From Vibrio pectenicida (GTDB lineage: Bacteria > Pseudomonadota > Gammaproteobacteria > Enterobacterales > Vibrionaceae): a stretch of 64,000 nt of DNA. This document shows positions 34,827 to 44,237 of the stretch, one piece after another. Numbering within the stretch: the stretch's first letter is position 1; every line of letters starts with the position of its first letter. A program made the position numbers and the translations under genes. Location: assembly GCA_024347015.1 (NCBI GenBank), contig AP024889.1, forward strand, positions 1,550,001-1,614,000. Reading direction: 5' to 3'. The notes beneath the pieces were generated by a model, which saw only the letters and a program-made list of their open reading frames with translations, was not told where the DNA came from and ran no database searches.

Positions 34827-35663
34827 ATGATTAAAGTTGGACAGATAAACCACTTGGAAATAGTTAAGAAAGCCGATTTCGGTATTTTCCTTGATGCAGG
34901 TGATTATGGCTCAAGCTTATTGCCAAATAGATTTGTTCCACCAAGTGCTGAAATTGGTCAATTCTTAGATGTATTTTTATATTTTGATTCTGACAACCAA
35001 CTTGTTGCTACAACAGAAACGCCTGTTGCTCAAGTTGGAGAATGGGGAGTAATGAGGATTGACGGTGTCAATAGTATTGGAGCATTTGCGGATTGGGGGA
35101 TAAAAGGCAAAGATTTGCTTATTCCATTCAGTGAACAGCGTACTCGCTTTATCGCGGGGCAAAACGTTTTAGTATATGTATATACAGATAAGGCTTCGGG
35201 CCGTATTGTTGGCACAACAAAATTTAACAAATGGCTAGATAAAACACCGTCAAACTATCAATGTAACCAACAAGTTGACTTAATTATTGCAGAGCGTAGT
35301 GATCTTGGTTTCAAAGCCATAGTTGAAGGTCAACACTGGGGTATGATTTTTAAGTCTGATGTATTCGGTAAGCTATTCATTGGTAAGAAGCTCAAAGGTT
35401 ATATTAAAGCTGTTCGTGAGGATGGAAAAATTGACCTGACTTTGCAAAAAGTAGGAGCAGCTAAGATGGATGATCTAAGCCAAAAGGTTCTTGATTTACT
35501 AGAAAAGAAAGGGGGTTACTTACCTTTAAATGATAAGTCTTCTCCAGAAAGTATTTTTTCTACTTTTAGAACCAGTAAAGGTACCTTCAAAAAAACAATC
35601 GGGGGATTGTATAAACAAGGCAAGATCACGATAGAAGAGCAAGGGATTCGGTTGAACCCTTAA
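34827..35663 (+). CDS. cvfB: CvfB-type RNA-binding protein with S1 domains
   Basis: A 278-residue cytoplasmic protein of the CvfB (conserved virulence factor B, YitL) family. It shows three S1-like OB folds in a row (about residues 1-62, 68-130 and 145-210; the second contains GAFADWGIKGKDLLIPFSEQ and the third GFKAIVEGQHWGMIF) and a C-terminal winged helix (about 220-278). Members bind RNA and affect gene expression in Staphylococcus; the role in this group is not defined. It is divergent from the uncharacterised membrane-protein gene and ends in a hairpin shared with rsmF. Confidence 0.87.
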   Translation: MIKVGQINHLEIVKKADFGIFLDAGDYGSSLLPNRFVPPSAEIGQFLDVFLYFDSDNQLVATTETPVAQVGEWGVMRIDGVNSIGAFADWGIKGKDLLIPFSEQRTRFIAGQNVLVYVYTDKASGRIVGTTKFNKWLDKTPSNYQCNQQVDLIIAERSDLGFKAIVEGQHWGMIFKSDVFGKLFIGKKLKGYIKAVREDGKIDLTLQKVGAAKMDDLSQKVLDLLEKKGGYLPLNDKSSPESIFSTFRTSKGTFKKTIGGLYKQGKITIEEQGIRLNP

Positions 35664-35678
35664 GCTTTTTGTTATGCC

Positions 35679-35700
35679 GCCCACTAGGAATCTAGTGGGC
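35679..35700. terminator. Hairpin between convergent cvfB and rsmF
   Basis: GCCCACTAG pairs with CTAGTGGGC (nine perfect pairs, loop GAAT), followed on the plus strand by AATTAATTTA. It sits in the short convergent gap and probably serves both genes. Confidence 0.75.
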
Positions 35701-35707
35701 AATTAAT

Positions 35708-37132
35708 TTAAAATAGGTTTTTGTCTCTAACCAACTCTCTAGGTAAACCATTTTTTAAACGATTTCCCACCCACTTACCCAGACCTATCACGTCATCACC
35801 AAGCTTAACAATCACTTCACCTTTTCCAGATTGATTTTCTGGTCTAATATCTCTTCCCATGAACCATTCTCGAGCTTCAACAATGGTGAGTCCAATACAA
35901 TTAGGCTCTTGCCCTGATGCAAGAGCCGTCGCAACTTGATGTTGCCAGCGATAGCCATTTTTGTGGGATTCGGCTATCTTGATCCCCATTCTAGAAAATC
36001 GAAATGATCCTAAGAGTGGTTCCAAAGCACTTGGGAATAACCACACATCGTTATCTCTGAGCCATATACATGAATTCATTGGTAACTCAATATTTAAGCT
36101 CGCATTTAGATTGTAGGCAATGTGTTGTTGAACTTTATCAGATGCTTTTTCGAACGGGAATTTTCCAAGGCGTTTATTAACCTTAGGTGCTTTCATTGGC
36201 CCTAATTTTTTAATCTTTGCTACGAAAAAGCCTTCACTGTCATAAACTTGAGGGAATATGTGTAGGAAGCCGTGTTCTGTGATCGCTTTACCTGCGCCCT
36301 CGAATAATGAATCGAGTGGTTCAAAAGCGATTAAATCTTGATATTTTTTTTTCAAATACAAACAAACTTGCTGGTTTTCTTCAACACTTAAAGTGCAGGT
36401 TGAATAAACCATCACTCCACCTGTTTTGAGTGCATGAAAAGCACTATCAATAAGATCTTTTTGAGTCTCAGAGATAGCCAGAACAGTTTCTTTGCTCCAA
36501 TTTTTCATTGCGTCAGGATCTTTACGTACTGTTCCTTCTCCAGAGCATGGCGCATCGATAAGCACAGCGTCAAAACTTTCTGGTAGCCAACCACCAAAAA
36601 CTCTTCCATCAAAGTTGCTTAGTGCTGTGTTTCGTATTCCACATCGTTGTATGTTGGCATGCAGCGCCTTAACACGAGTGGATGAAAACTCATTGGCTAC
36701 AATTACGCCACTGTTATTCATTAGTGCCGCAATTTGAGATGTCTTGGAGCCAGGAGCGGCTGCCATATCGAGAACAGTATTAAACTCATTGTGTAGGTTA
36801 TCGAACAATGCTGATACTGGCATCATAGAACTGGCTTCTTGAATGTAAAATAGACCACACATATGTTCAGCGGTATTACCGAGCGGAGTGATGGATTCAT
36901 CAGCTTCAATCCAAAAACCTTCCTTACACCAAGGAATAGGTGATAGTCGCCAATTTTTTTCCGATGCACGCTGAGTAAAATCACTAATAGAAATTTTAAG
37001 CGTATTGACACGGATACTTTTACGAAGTGGGCGTTGGCAAGCAGCAATAAAGCCAGAAATATCTAGACCATTGGGCATGATGGCCTGTATTTCTTGCAGA
37101 AATTCTTCAGGCAAATAGACGTTTTGATGCAA
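35708..37132 (-). CDS. rsmF: 16S rRNA (cytosine-1407 C5) methyltransferase RsmF
   Basis: RsmF (YebU) methylates C1407 of 16S rRNA. The 474 residues show the SAM-binding motif DMAAAPGSKTSQIA (about 121-134), DAPCSGEGTVRKDP (about 190-203) and YSTCTLS.EEN (about 244-254); the latter two supply the cysteines for catalysis and product release. The C-terminal ~170 residues are the PUA-like domain of the family. It lies downstream of letB in the same order as E. coli yebS-yebT-yebU, but a terminator hairpin and 81 bases separate it from letB. Confidence 0.94.
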   Translation of the reverse strand: MHQNVYLPEEFLQEIQAIMPNGLDISGFIAACQRPLRKSIRVNTLKISISDFTQRASEKNWRLSPIPWCKEGFWIEADESITPLGNTAEHMCGLFYIQEASSMMPVSALFDNLHNEFNTVLDMAAAPGSKTSQIAALMNNSGVIVANEFSSTRVKALHANIQRCGIRNTALSNFDGRVFGGWLPESFDAVLIDAPCSGEGTVRKDPDAMKNWSKETVLAISETQKDLIDSAFHALKTGGVMVYSTCTLSVEENQQVCLYLKKKYQDLIAFEPLDSLFEGAGKAITEHGFLHIFPQVYDSEGFFVAKIKKLGPMKAPKVNKRLGKFPFEKASDKVQQHIAYNLNASLNIELPMNSCIWLRDNDVWLFPSALEPLLGSFRFSRMGIKIAESHKNGYRWQHQVATALASGQEPNCIGLTIVEAREWFMGRDIRPENQSGKGEVIVKLGDDVIGLGKWVGNRLKNGLPRELVRDKNLF

Positions 37133-37182
37133 AGTTATGTCTCGTGCACGTAAAGGTGAAAGATTATAACGGATTAAAAGAC

Positions 37183-37208
37183 AAAACGCAGTGTTAATAC
37201 TGCGTTTT
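37183..37208. terminator. Terminator between letB and rsmF
   Basis: AAAACGCAGT pairs with ACTGCGTTTT (10 perfect pairs, loop GTTAAT). On the minus strand a T-rich stretch (TTTTGTCTTTT) follows, ending the letA-letB transcript; rsmF would then need its own start of transcription or rely on read-through. Confidence 0.8.
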
Positions 37209-37213
37209 TATTT

Positions 37214-39847
37214 CTATGGCTTGGGGATTGGGGTGCGCCACTTTTTCCATGTATCTTCAGGTGTTGAATACAAAAAGAAAGATTGTTCATGCTTTGCAAT
37301 AGGTTGAAGTGGAACATTATCAGGAGTAGAAAAAGTAATTCCTCCTTTGATGATACTGTCAATTGTACCTGCTTTGATATTGGCACCTCCAAGCCCAATC
37401 GAAACATCAACACCCGAGGTATTCCAAAATATGCTGTTTGCTCTTATAAGATAAGCGTATTCTGGGTCTATAGAGATAGTTGAAACTACGCGGTCAGCTA
37501 GTTCACCAAGACCAACTTTAATGACTCGCCCAACTTGCATTTCTCTAAAGAGAACAGGCGTGCCTATAGTTACTGAGCCAAGGGTTTCACTTTGTAATGT
37601 AAACGGAATACCGTCTGTATCCGGTTGCTGTTTATGTAAACTAAATTCAAAAGTAGCCTTTCCTTTACCCGGTTTTACATTAATCGCTGGTGCCCAAAAA
37701 TTTTGCAAGTTCTTTACACCGCTTAACCCTAAGGTCGGTTGAGCTATCCAAAAGTAGCTATTTTCTTTAGCGAGTATATCTGCATATTTGGGGAGCAGGC
37801 GAAGCTCAATAGTGACTCTATCATGGTTAAAATCTGGAGTAACCGATATCGCTTCTCCAACTTTGATGCCATTATATTTTACGCTAGTGCCATTAGAGAT
37901 ATGATTCTCTCCTTTGGCTACCAATGTGATAGTTTGCCCATATTTTCGAGCTGTTTTAAAGTCTTTATATAATAACCATTGTTCACCGCGTTTGTTTTCG
38001 ACCCCTGGCAGTGAGTCAAAAGCAATACTGCCTTGGATTAACGATTTTAAAGGGGCGGTTTTTACATTGATACCATTGAGACTCGCATCTATATCAATAC
38101 CGGAATAATTCCAAAATACTGTTTGCTTGTTCAGTAAATGCTTATACTGCTTTTCTATACTCGCCGTTATCACAACACCACTTTCAACTAGGTGATAGTC
38201 TGAGATGTGGCCTACCTTAAGATTCTTATAAAGTAGAGGGCTGCCTTTACTTACAGAAGGTAACTGGTCTGCTAATAGTGTGATGCTTTCAAAGCCTGAT
38301 ATATTATACTGAGCTAATTCAGCCAGTGATTGACTGGGATATAGAACATACTTTCTTTGGGGAGAGTTTTCACCATCACTGATAAAGCTGATTGAACCGG
38401 TTAGCAATTGTTTAGCAGGAGGGACGTTGATATTAAGCCCTGACTGAGTCAACTCTGCAGTCGCACTACCAGTCACAAAGAAGCGATTTTCAGCTTTTAT
38501 GAGAGAGGAATAGCTAGTATTAATGAGCAAATCAAAATGAACTTTATCCTCAACTAAAGACACACTAGTCACTTCTCCAACAGTGATACCTCTATATAGA
38601 ACATTAGCACCAGCCTCAAGGCCAAAAGAATTTTCTGCTACTAAAGTGATAACAATAGAGTTGGCTTGTTGCTTATTAAATTGCTCTTTTCTAATTGCCG
38701 TAAAGTAACGAGAGCGTTCACCTTTTCCTGCTATTAAAGTTAGGTAATTTCCTCTGATCAAATTCGTGATATTTTTAACGCCGGAAAGTGAGACTTTTGC
38801 TTCTTCAAGAATAAAATGACTTCCACTGGTTAGAATATCAGAAAATGCTGGCTCAATAGCAGCTAGTGCGACTATCTCTTTTCGACCATTACTAAATTGT
38901 AAGTCACTAATTTGTCCAATTTTGATACCACGATACATGATTGGTGCGCCAGAAGGACTTATTTGATTGTTCTCAGGAAGTGTGATCTTTATGGGGATCC
39001 CTCGACCTGCTGTTTGTAAATCGGGATACAATCTAAATCGGCTATCATCGACTACAGGTTCACCTCCATCAGGAGAATCTACAGCAATGGAGCCGCCAAT
39101 TAATGAACTAAGACTGTCTAACTTGAGATCAATTCCATGAATCCCCACACTGGCACCTAAACCGCTAACATTCCAAAAACGGCTTTCATCGGTGATAATA
39201 TTCCTATATTCATCATGAATTGTTGCGTGAATAAGAACATTTTTCTCTGCCTTATCAAGTTGGTAACTGTAAACTTCACCGATTGGTATTTTTCTGTAAA
39301 CGATCTGTGAACCTATCGAAATTCCACCAAGTTCATCGGCCCTTAGAGTAATGTTTAGCCCATCAGGAGCTCGAATATCAGAGGGAGGACGCTCAAGGGC
39401 GGTGAATTTTGTTTCTGGCTTAGCAGGGGAGTCGCTTGGTTGAATTGCAATGTAATTACCAGATACAAGAGCATCAAGACCAGATATACCAGAAAGACTA
39501 GCTGTTGGTTTTACCATCCAAAATAAAGTTCTTTTAGAAAGAAGTTTTGTCGCTTCTGGATATATTTCGGCCTCAACGTAAATACTAGCCAAGTCATCGG
39601 ATAAATTGATGTCACGGACCATACCAACCTCAAGTCCGTGATAACGTATGGTTGTTCTACCTGCGACTAGCCCCTGTGCATCAGAGAAATGTATTTGAAT
39701 ACGTTCACCTGCATCCTCAACCGCTTTTAGAACTAACCAGCCTGCCAATACCAAGGCTAATATTGGAAGTAACCACAAAGGGGATATTCCTTTATTGGGC
39801 TTTACATCAGGTGAGTAAGAGGGTTGATTTGGAGTTGAGTTAGCCAT
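37214..39847 (-). CDS. letB: Lipid transport MCE tunnel protein LetB (YebT)
   Basis: LetB forms a stack of hexameric rings that makes a hydrophobic tunnel across the periplasm for lipids between the two membranes. The 877 residues, the same length as in E. coli, hold one N-terminal membrane anchor (about 24-43) and seven MCE domains, each recognisable by a V/I.YRG-I.VG pattern (for example YHGLEVG, YRKIPIG, YRGIKIG, YRGITVG, YKNLKVG, YNGIKVG, FREMQVG). It overlaps letA by eight bases, so translation of this partner pair is coupled. Function is by strong family recognition. Confidence 0.96.
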   Translation of the reverse strand: MANSTPNQPSYSPDVKPNKGISPLWLLPILALVLAGWLVLKAVEDAGERIQIHFSDAQGLVAGRTTIRYHGLEVGMVRDINLSDDLASIYVEAEIYPEATKLLSKRTLFWMVKPTASLSGISGLDALVSGNYIAIQPSDSPAKPETKFTALERPPSDIRAPDGLNITLRADELGGISIGSQIVYRKIPIGEVYSYQLDKAEKNVLIHATIHDEYRNIITDESRFWNVSGLGASVGIHGIDLKLDSLSSLIGGSIAVDSPDGGEPVVDDSRFRLYPDLQTAGRGIPIKITLPENNQISPSGAPIMYRGIKIGQISDLQFSNGRKEIVALAAIEPAFSDILTSGSHFILEEAKVSLSGVKNITNLIRGNYLTLIAGKGERSRYFTAIRKEQFNKQQANSIVITLVAENSFGLEAGANVLYRGITVGEVTSVSLVEDKVHFDLLINTSYSSLIKAENRFFVTGSATAELTQSGLNINVPPAKQLLTGSISFISDGENSPQRKYVLYPSQSLAELAQYNISGFESITLLADQLPSVSKGSPLLYKNLKVGHISDYHLVESGVVITASIEKQYKHLLNKQTVFWNYSGIDIDASLNGINVKTAPLKSLIQGSIAFDSLPGVENKRGEQWLLYKDFKTARKYGQTITLVAKGENHISNGTSVKYNGIKVGEAISVTPDFNHDRVTIELRLLPKYADILAKENSYFWIAQPTLGLSGVKNLQNFWAPAINVKPGKGKATFEFSLHKQQPDTDGIPFTLQSETLGSVTIGTPVLFREMQVGRVIKVGLGELADRVVSTISIDPEYAYLIRANSIFWNTSGVDVSIGLGGANIKAGTIDSIIKGGITFSTPDNVPLQPIAKHEQSFFLYSTPEDTWKKWRTPIPKP

Positions 39848-41111
39848 TTGATGTTTCTTCTCTTTGCTCTGTTTTGTGCTCTATGGAATGGTCATCCCAT
39901 ATATGCCTAGGATCAATACTTTCCGCTGCGAACATAGTTAGTAATACTACAAGGCCAAATGCTACTGCACCAAAACCTGGAGTAAAATCTAGTATTTGAC
40001 CACGGTCAATCACCGTCATCATTATACAAATCACGAACAAGTCCATCATCGACCAGCGGCCTATCCACTTAATGATGAAATAAATGGTCATTCTTTGGCG
40101 ACAAAATATTCTACGTTTGAACTTGATTGAAAGCAGTAGATAGGCCAACCCTAAAATTTTAGCAACGGGGACGACAATACTAGCTATAAAAATAATCAGT
40201 GCAATACCCCACATATTACTTTTGACCAATGATACGACACCTGAAAAGATAGTGTCTTCAATGCGCCGCCCATTGGTTATCAGTATTGATATTGGAACTA
40301 AGTTTGCTGGAAAGATCACAATTGTCGCAGCAGTTATATACGCCCAAGTTTTCTGTATCGAGCGGGGTTTACGACGAGAAATAGGTTTTTTACAGCGAAC
40401 ACATAAATGATTTTTAGGCTGTGAGAGGTGGCAATGAAGGCAATGTAACTCTTTCTTATTAAAATGATAACTAAACTCAGTTCTATATTTTTCCCAGTAA
40501 CCATAAACACTCACGCGAGTAACCAAAAGTACAGTCATGAACTGAAGTAAGACAAAACCATACAAACCAATACCCATATGGATGTCTGAATAGTCTTGAA
40601 GTTTAAAACAAGAAATCGCAATACTAACAAGAAAAACATCAATCATGACCCACACTTTCAAGTGTTTAATGGTGTAAAGAGCATATTTTAAGATTTGTAT
40701 GTTATTAAATTGTAGTGCTATATGAGCAGCCATTACAGAAAAACAGAGTAAAAAAGGCGCAATCGAGCTACAAAAAAGAATTAGTAGTGATAGAAAAATA
40801 AATCCTTCATTATACAGGGTCATTATGCCAGAAGGTAAGGTTGCTGGTATCATTACACCGAATAAGCGGATGCTAATGAAGGCAAAAAAGTGTGAGGGCA
40901 CATACAATAGAAGGCACGCGACAGCAATAGCAAGATTACCAGAAAGAGAAGGGGAGCCACCTCTATAAAGATGTATACCACAACGCGGGCAATAGGCACT
41001 TTTCCCTTTTCCTAAAGAGATAGAATTTATCGGAAGATCACAACCATGGCATAAGTGAGTGTGTGAGATCGACTGTGGTATATTTTTAGAGTCTGAGTAG
41101 GGAGGGTTCAT
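39840..41111 (-). CDS. letA: Inner-membrane partner LetA (YebS/PqiA family)
   Basis: LetA is the polytopic inner-membrane protein that works with LetB. The 423 residues contain two PqiA modules, each starting with a zinc-ribbon-like cysteine group: C21/C24 with C38/C41 (CHGCDLP...CPRCG), and the later LHCLHCHLS...CVRCKKP, then four hydrophobic segments per module. Start ATG at 41109-41111; the end overlaps letB. The gene directly upstream, 33 bases away, is an ABC exporter on the same strand. Confidence 0.93.
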   Translation of the reverse strand: MNPPYSDSKNIPQSISHTHLCHGCDLPINSISLGKGKSAYCPRCGIHLYRGGSPSLSGNLAIAVACLLLYVPSHFFAFISIRLFGVMIPATLPSGIMTLYNEGFIFLSLLILFCSSIAPFLLCFSVMAAHIALQFNNIQILKYALYTIKHLKVWVMIDVFLVSIAISCFKLQDYSDIHMGIGLYGFVLLQFMTVLLVTRVSVYGYWEKYRTEFSYHFNKKELHCLHCHLSQPKNHLCVRCKKPISRRKPRSIQKTWAYITAATIVIFPANLVPISILITNGRRIEDTIFSGVVSLVKSNMWGIALIIFIASIVVPVAKILGLAYLLLSIKFKRRIFCRQRMTIYFIIKWIGRWSMMDLFVICIMMTVIDRGQILDFTPGFGAVAFGLVVLLTMFAAESIDPRHIWDDHSIEHKTEQREETSNG

Positions 41112-41144
41112 TAGTTCGACCTATAATACTTATACAAACTACAT

Positions 41145-42941
41145 CTACGCGTGAGATTGAGCACTCCCATACAAGGTTTGGTATAAGCCTTCTTGTTTAA
41201 CCAACTCAACATGTGTTCCTGCCTGTGTTACTTGGCCATCTTCTAAAACATAGATCAAATCAGCCTGCTTAACTGCAGACAAACGATGTGCAACTATCAA
41301 AGTAGTACGACCATCCAAAAACTCATTCAGGGCTTTATGGATGGCAGATTCCGTTGATGTATCTAGGGCTGATGTTGCTTCATCTAAAATAACAAATTTA
41401 GGATTGGTCAAGACCATGCGTGCAATTGCTAACCTTTGCCTCTGACCTCCAGATAACCGAATTCCGTTGCGTCCGATAGGTGTATCAAGCCCTTCTCTGA
41501 GTTGACAGGCTACATCACCCAACTGCGCAACTTCCAGAGCATGCCACAGTTTAGCATCCTCATACTCGGATCCAAGAGTGAGATTATGCCTTAAAGTGTC
41601 ATTAAATAATATAGGTTGTTGTAATACAACAGCAATATTCTGCCTTATTAGGTCAAAGCCTATAGAATTGGTTGGTTCACCATTAAACCTAATAATACCA
41701 GAGTCTTGGCGATAAACTCCAATAAGCAATTGAATTAATGTTGACTTTCCACCACCACTAGCTCCTACCAAAGCAACTTTTTTTCCTGCCGGAATGTGGA
41801 GGTTAAGGTGGTTAAATATAGTTACTTCATCATTGTAGGAGAAATCGACATTTTCAATGTTAATTTCTACTTGCTTGTTGTTAATAAATGGGTTGACAGT
41901 ACTTTGAGGTCGCTGTTCTTCTTCTAAAGTGAGTAAGTTATTAATTCTTTGTAGGGCTGCTTTCGCACTGTACCATGAGAACTGAATTCCAAGTAACTCT
42001 TGGACTGGGCCTAACATAAACCAAAGATAACCGAAAACAGCGAAAATTTGTCCGATAGTTAAGTCGCTAAACAAGACCATAAGCATTGCGACAGCGCGAA
42101 ATAATTCGAATCCTAGTAGAAAAAGAAGGAAAGAAAGACGTCCTGCAGCTTCTGATTGCCACATATATTTGTCAGCATCTAGACGAATTTGGTTTGCATG
42201 CTGTTTTAGTTCGGTAAGAAATTCACGTTCCCTGTTTGCTGCACGTAATTGGTAGATTCCATCTAAGGTCTCAACTAATCGATTTTGAAATCGTTCGAAA
42301 GATTGATTTTCTTTCTTTTTAAGGTGTTTAACTTTGTTACCGAGCTTTCGTGAGAAATATATGACAATTGGATTGACTAAAAGAATAAAGAGACCGAGGT
42401 GCCATTCAAGCCAAAGGAGCACACTTGCTGTCCCAAGTACAGTTAACAAACCAATGAGGAACTTGCTCAATGTAGCTCCAATAAACTTATCTATTGTTTC
42501 TACATCAGTGACCAAATGTGCATTAATACCACCGCTGCCTCTGGTTTCGTATTGCTTCATACTTATACGACCAAGTTTATCAAGCATTTTGCTGCGCATC
42601 TGATAGGTGATGCTTTTCGAAACCAGTGTGAACTGACGGCCTTGAAGAATATTGAGTGCCTGACTCATAGTTCGCATTAGGATAACCAGTCCTAGAGTCA
42701 GAAAAATATAGCCTGTAGGGGTTTGTAGAGAACTGGGTAATATAGAATTCATTACCTCTATACCTTTGGCAGGTTGATTTAGCAATACTTCATCTACCAT
42801 CAGTGGCATTAATAGAGGAATGGGCACACTCAACAAGGTAGCTAAAATTGCTATAACATTCGCCAAAGCAAGCCGAGACTTGTGTTTTTTTACTTGAGTT
42901 ATCAGCCAAGGACGGCTAATAGTATTTGCTCTTTCAGACAT
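41145..42941 (-). CDS. ABC exporter, fused membrane and ATPase domains
   Basis: A 598-residue half-transporter of the MsbA/multidrug exporter type that works as a homodimer. About the first 310 residues are the six-helix transmembrane domain; then comes the ATPase with Walker A GASGGGKST (about 391-399), signature LSGGQRQRLAIAR (about 495-507), Walker B FVILDEATSALD (about 514-525) and the switch histidine in VAHRLS. The catalytic glutamate is present, so it should be active. No peptidase or other domain is fused. It is 33 bases ahead of letA, which suggests one transcript and a possible lipid-related substrate (inference); the substrate cannot be read from sequence. Confidence 0.88.
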   Translation of the reverse strand: MSERANTISRPWLITQVKKHKSRLALANVIAILATLLSVPIPLLMPLMVDEVLLNQPAKGIEVMNSILPSSLQTPTGYIFLTLGLVILMRTMSQALNILQGRQFTLVSKSITYQMRSKMLDKLGRISMKQYETRGSGGINAHLVTDVETIDKFIGATLSKFLIGLLTVLGTASVLLWLEWHLGLFILLVNPIVIYFSRKLGNKVKHLKKKENQSFERFQNRLVETLDGIYQLRAANREREFLTELKQHANQIRLDADKYMWQSEAAGRLSFLLFLLGFELFRAVAMLMVLFSDLTIGQIFAVFGYLWFMLGPVQELLGIQFSWYSAKAALQRINNLLTLEEEQRPQSTVNPFINNKQVEINIENVDFSYNDEVTIFNHLNLHIPAGKKVALVGASGGGKSTLIQLLIGVYRQDSGIIRFNGEPTNSIGFDLIRQNIAVVLQQPILFNDTLRHNLTLGSEYEDAKLWHALEVAQLGDVACQLREGLDTPIGRNGIRLSGGQRQRLAIARMVLTNPKFVILDEATSALDTSTESAIHKALNEFLDGRTTLIVAHRLSAVKQADLIYVLEDGQVTQAGTHVELVKQEGLYQTLYGSAQSHA

Positions 42942-43025
42942 TATAGTGTGGCTGTTTATTCTTTATGATGTTTGATTAATTGTACGTGGATTCATCAATC
43001 AAGTCTTATTAAATCGAAAGCTAGT

Positions 43026-43487
43026 ATGAGAATAGAACAATATGAAAGGTTAACCAAACAAGCATTAGCACTTATGGAATCAGAAAAAAATCTCATCGCT
43101 AATCTATCCAACCTGGGCGCTCTTTTGAATATGGAGCTTGATGAAATAAACTGGGTCGGTTTTTACTTTGTACAAGGCCAAGAGTTAGTTTTAGGACCAT
43201 TTCAAGGTTTACCAGCATGTGTAAGGATTTCTGTAGGGCATGGTGTATGTGGGACAGCGGTAGAAAAAAACAAGTACAGAGAGTGGGTAATGTACATCAT
43301 TTTAAAGGTCATATCGCCTGTGATTCAGCAAGTAACTCAGACGTTTAAGCTAGGTGATTGTATTGCTGGGGTTCTAGATATAGATAGCCCTAAACTAGGT
43401 CGCTTTGGTGTAATTGATGAACATGGCTTAACATTTTTGATGAATGAAGTAGAAAAGCTGCTTAATTCACACGCTATCAGTGCATAA
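43026..43487 (+). pseudogene. msrC: Free methionine-(R)-sulfoxide reductase MsrC, scrambled by two compensating indels
   Basis: A GAF-domain reductase of free methionine sulfoxide. The frame is open for 153 codons, but about residues 83-106 are out of register. In the next frame this stretch reads VQRVGN and then GHIACDSAS, the conserved core with the catalytic cysteine (TGT at 43319-43321; Cys118 in E. coli). A missing A in the run at 43264-43270 shifts the frame, and a loss of about 11 bases near 43343 restores it before FKLG and GVLDIDSP. The other two cysteines (C65, C75) remain. The product probably cannot reduce its substrate. The larger deletion is unlikely to be a sequencing error. 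The gene is divergent from the exporter. Confidence 0.85.
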
Positions 43488-43513
43488 ATTCAATATTGAG
43501 TGTGGTTTTTCGT

Positions 43514-43538
43514 TTTCAGGTCACTATAATACCTGAAA
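43514..43538. promoter_or_regulatory. Inverted repeat around a TATAAT, upstream of proQ
   Basis: TTTCAGGT and ACCTGAAA form a perfect eight-base inverted repeat around a nine-base centre holding TATAAT (43525-43530). The -10-like element is about 60 bases from the proQ start. It could be an operator over the proQ promoter, or a terminator stem for msrC, although no T-run follows. The -35 is weak. Confidence 0.45.
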
Positions 43539-43587
43539 TATTTATCTGAATGCTCGCGGACGATACCGCATTTAACCAGGACCCCTC

Positions 43588-44220
43588 ATGGAAAACACTG
43601 AAAAGTTAAAAAATAGCAAAGAAGTGATTGCGTATATTGCTGAATGTTTCCCTAAGTGCTTTACTTTAGAAGGTGAAGCAAAGCCGCTCAAAATTGGTAT
43701 TTTTCAAGATCTTGCGGAACGTCTTACCGACGACCAAAAGGTGAGTAAAACTCAGATTCGCGCAGCATTGAGACAGTATACTTCTTCATGGCGTTATCTA
43801 CATGGTGTTAAAGCCGGTGCTATTCGTGTTGATCTTGATGGTAATCCAGCTGGTGAGTTAGAGGAAGAGCACGTTGAGCATGCAAAAACAGCTCTAGCCG
43901 AAAGCAAGGCTAAAGTGCAAGCTCGTCGTAAAGAGCAAGCTCAGAAAGTAAGAGAAGAAGGTAAAACGAAGGCAAAACCGGCAAATAAAAAGCCACAAAG
44001 CCGTCGGCCACAACAAAATAAAACGAACAACAAGGTTAATAGCCCCCAAGAAACACGTGCTCTGACAGTAGAAGAAATTACCATTGGTAATCAAGTCAAT
44101 GTTAATATGGGCAAAGGGAATATGGCTGCGACCATTGTTGAAGTCAATAAGGAAGATGTGCGTGTTCAACTGCCTAACGGCCTACAAATGGTCGTAAAAG
44201 CGGAGCACCTACGCGCATAA
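43588..44220 (+). CDS. proQ: RNA chaperone ProQ
   Basis: ProQ binds structured small RNAs and mRNA 3' ends. The 210 residues follow the known plan: an N-terminal FinO domain (about 1-120, with the LKIGIFQDL and [16 protein letters not shown] segments), a Lys/Ala/Gln-rich linker (about 100-150) and a C-terminal Tudor-like domain (about 155-210, ending VVKAEHLRA). A short ribosome site (AGGACC) precedes the ATG. It lies 17 bases ahead of prc, the same pairing as in enterics, so they form one operon. Confidence 0.96.
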   Translation: MENTEKLKNSKEVIAYIAECFPKCFTLEGEAKPLKIGIFQDLAERLTDDQKVSKTQIRAALRQYTSSWRYLHGVKAGAIRVDLDGNPAGELEEEHVEHAKTALAESKAKVQARRKEQAQKVREEGKTKAKPANKKPQSRRPQQNKTNNKVNSPQETRALTVEEITIGNQVNVNMGKGNMAATIVEVNKEDVRVQLPNGLQMVVKAEHLRA

Positions 44221-44237
44221 AGGAGATACTCCTACGC

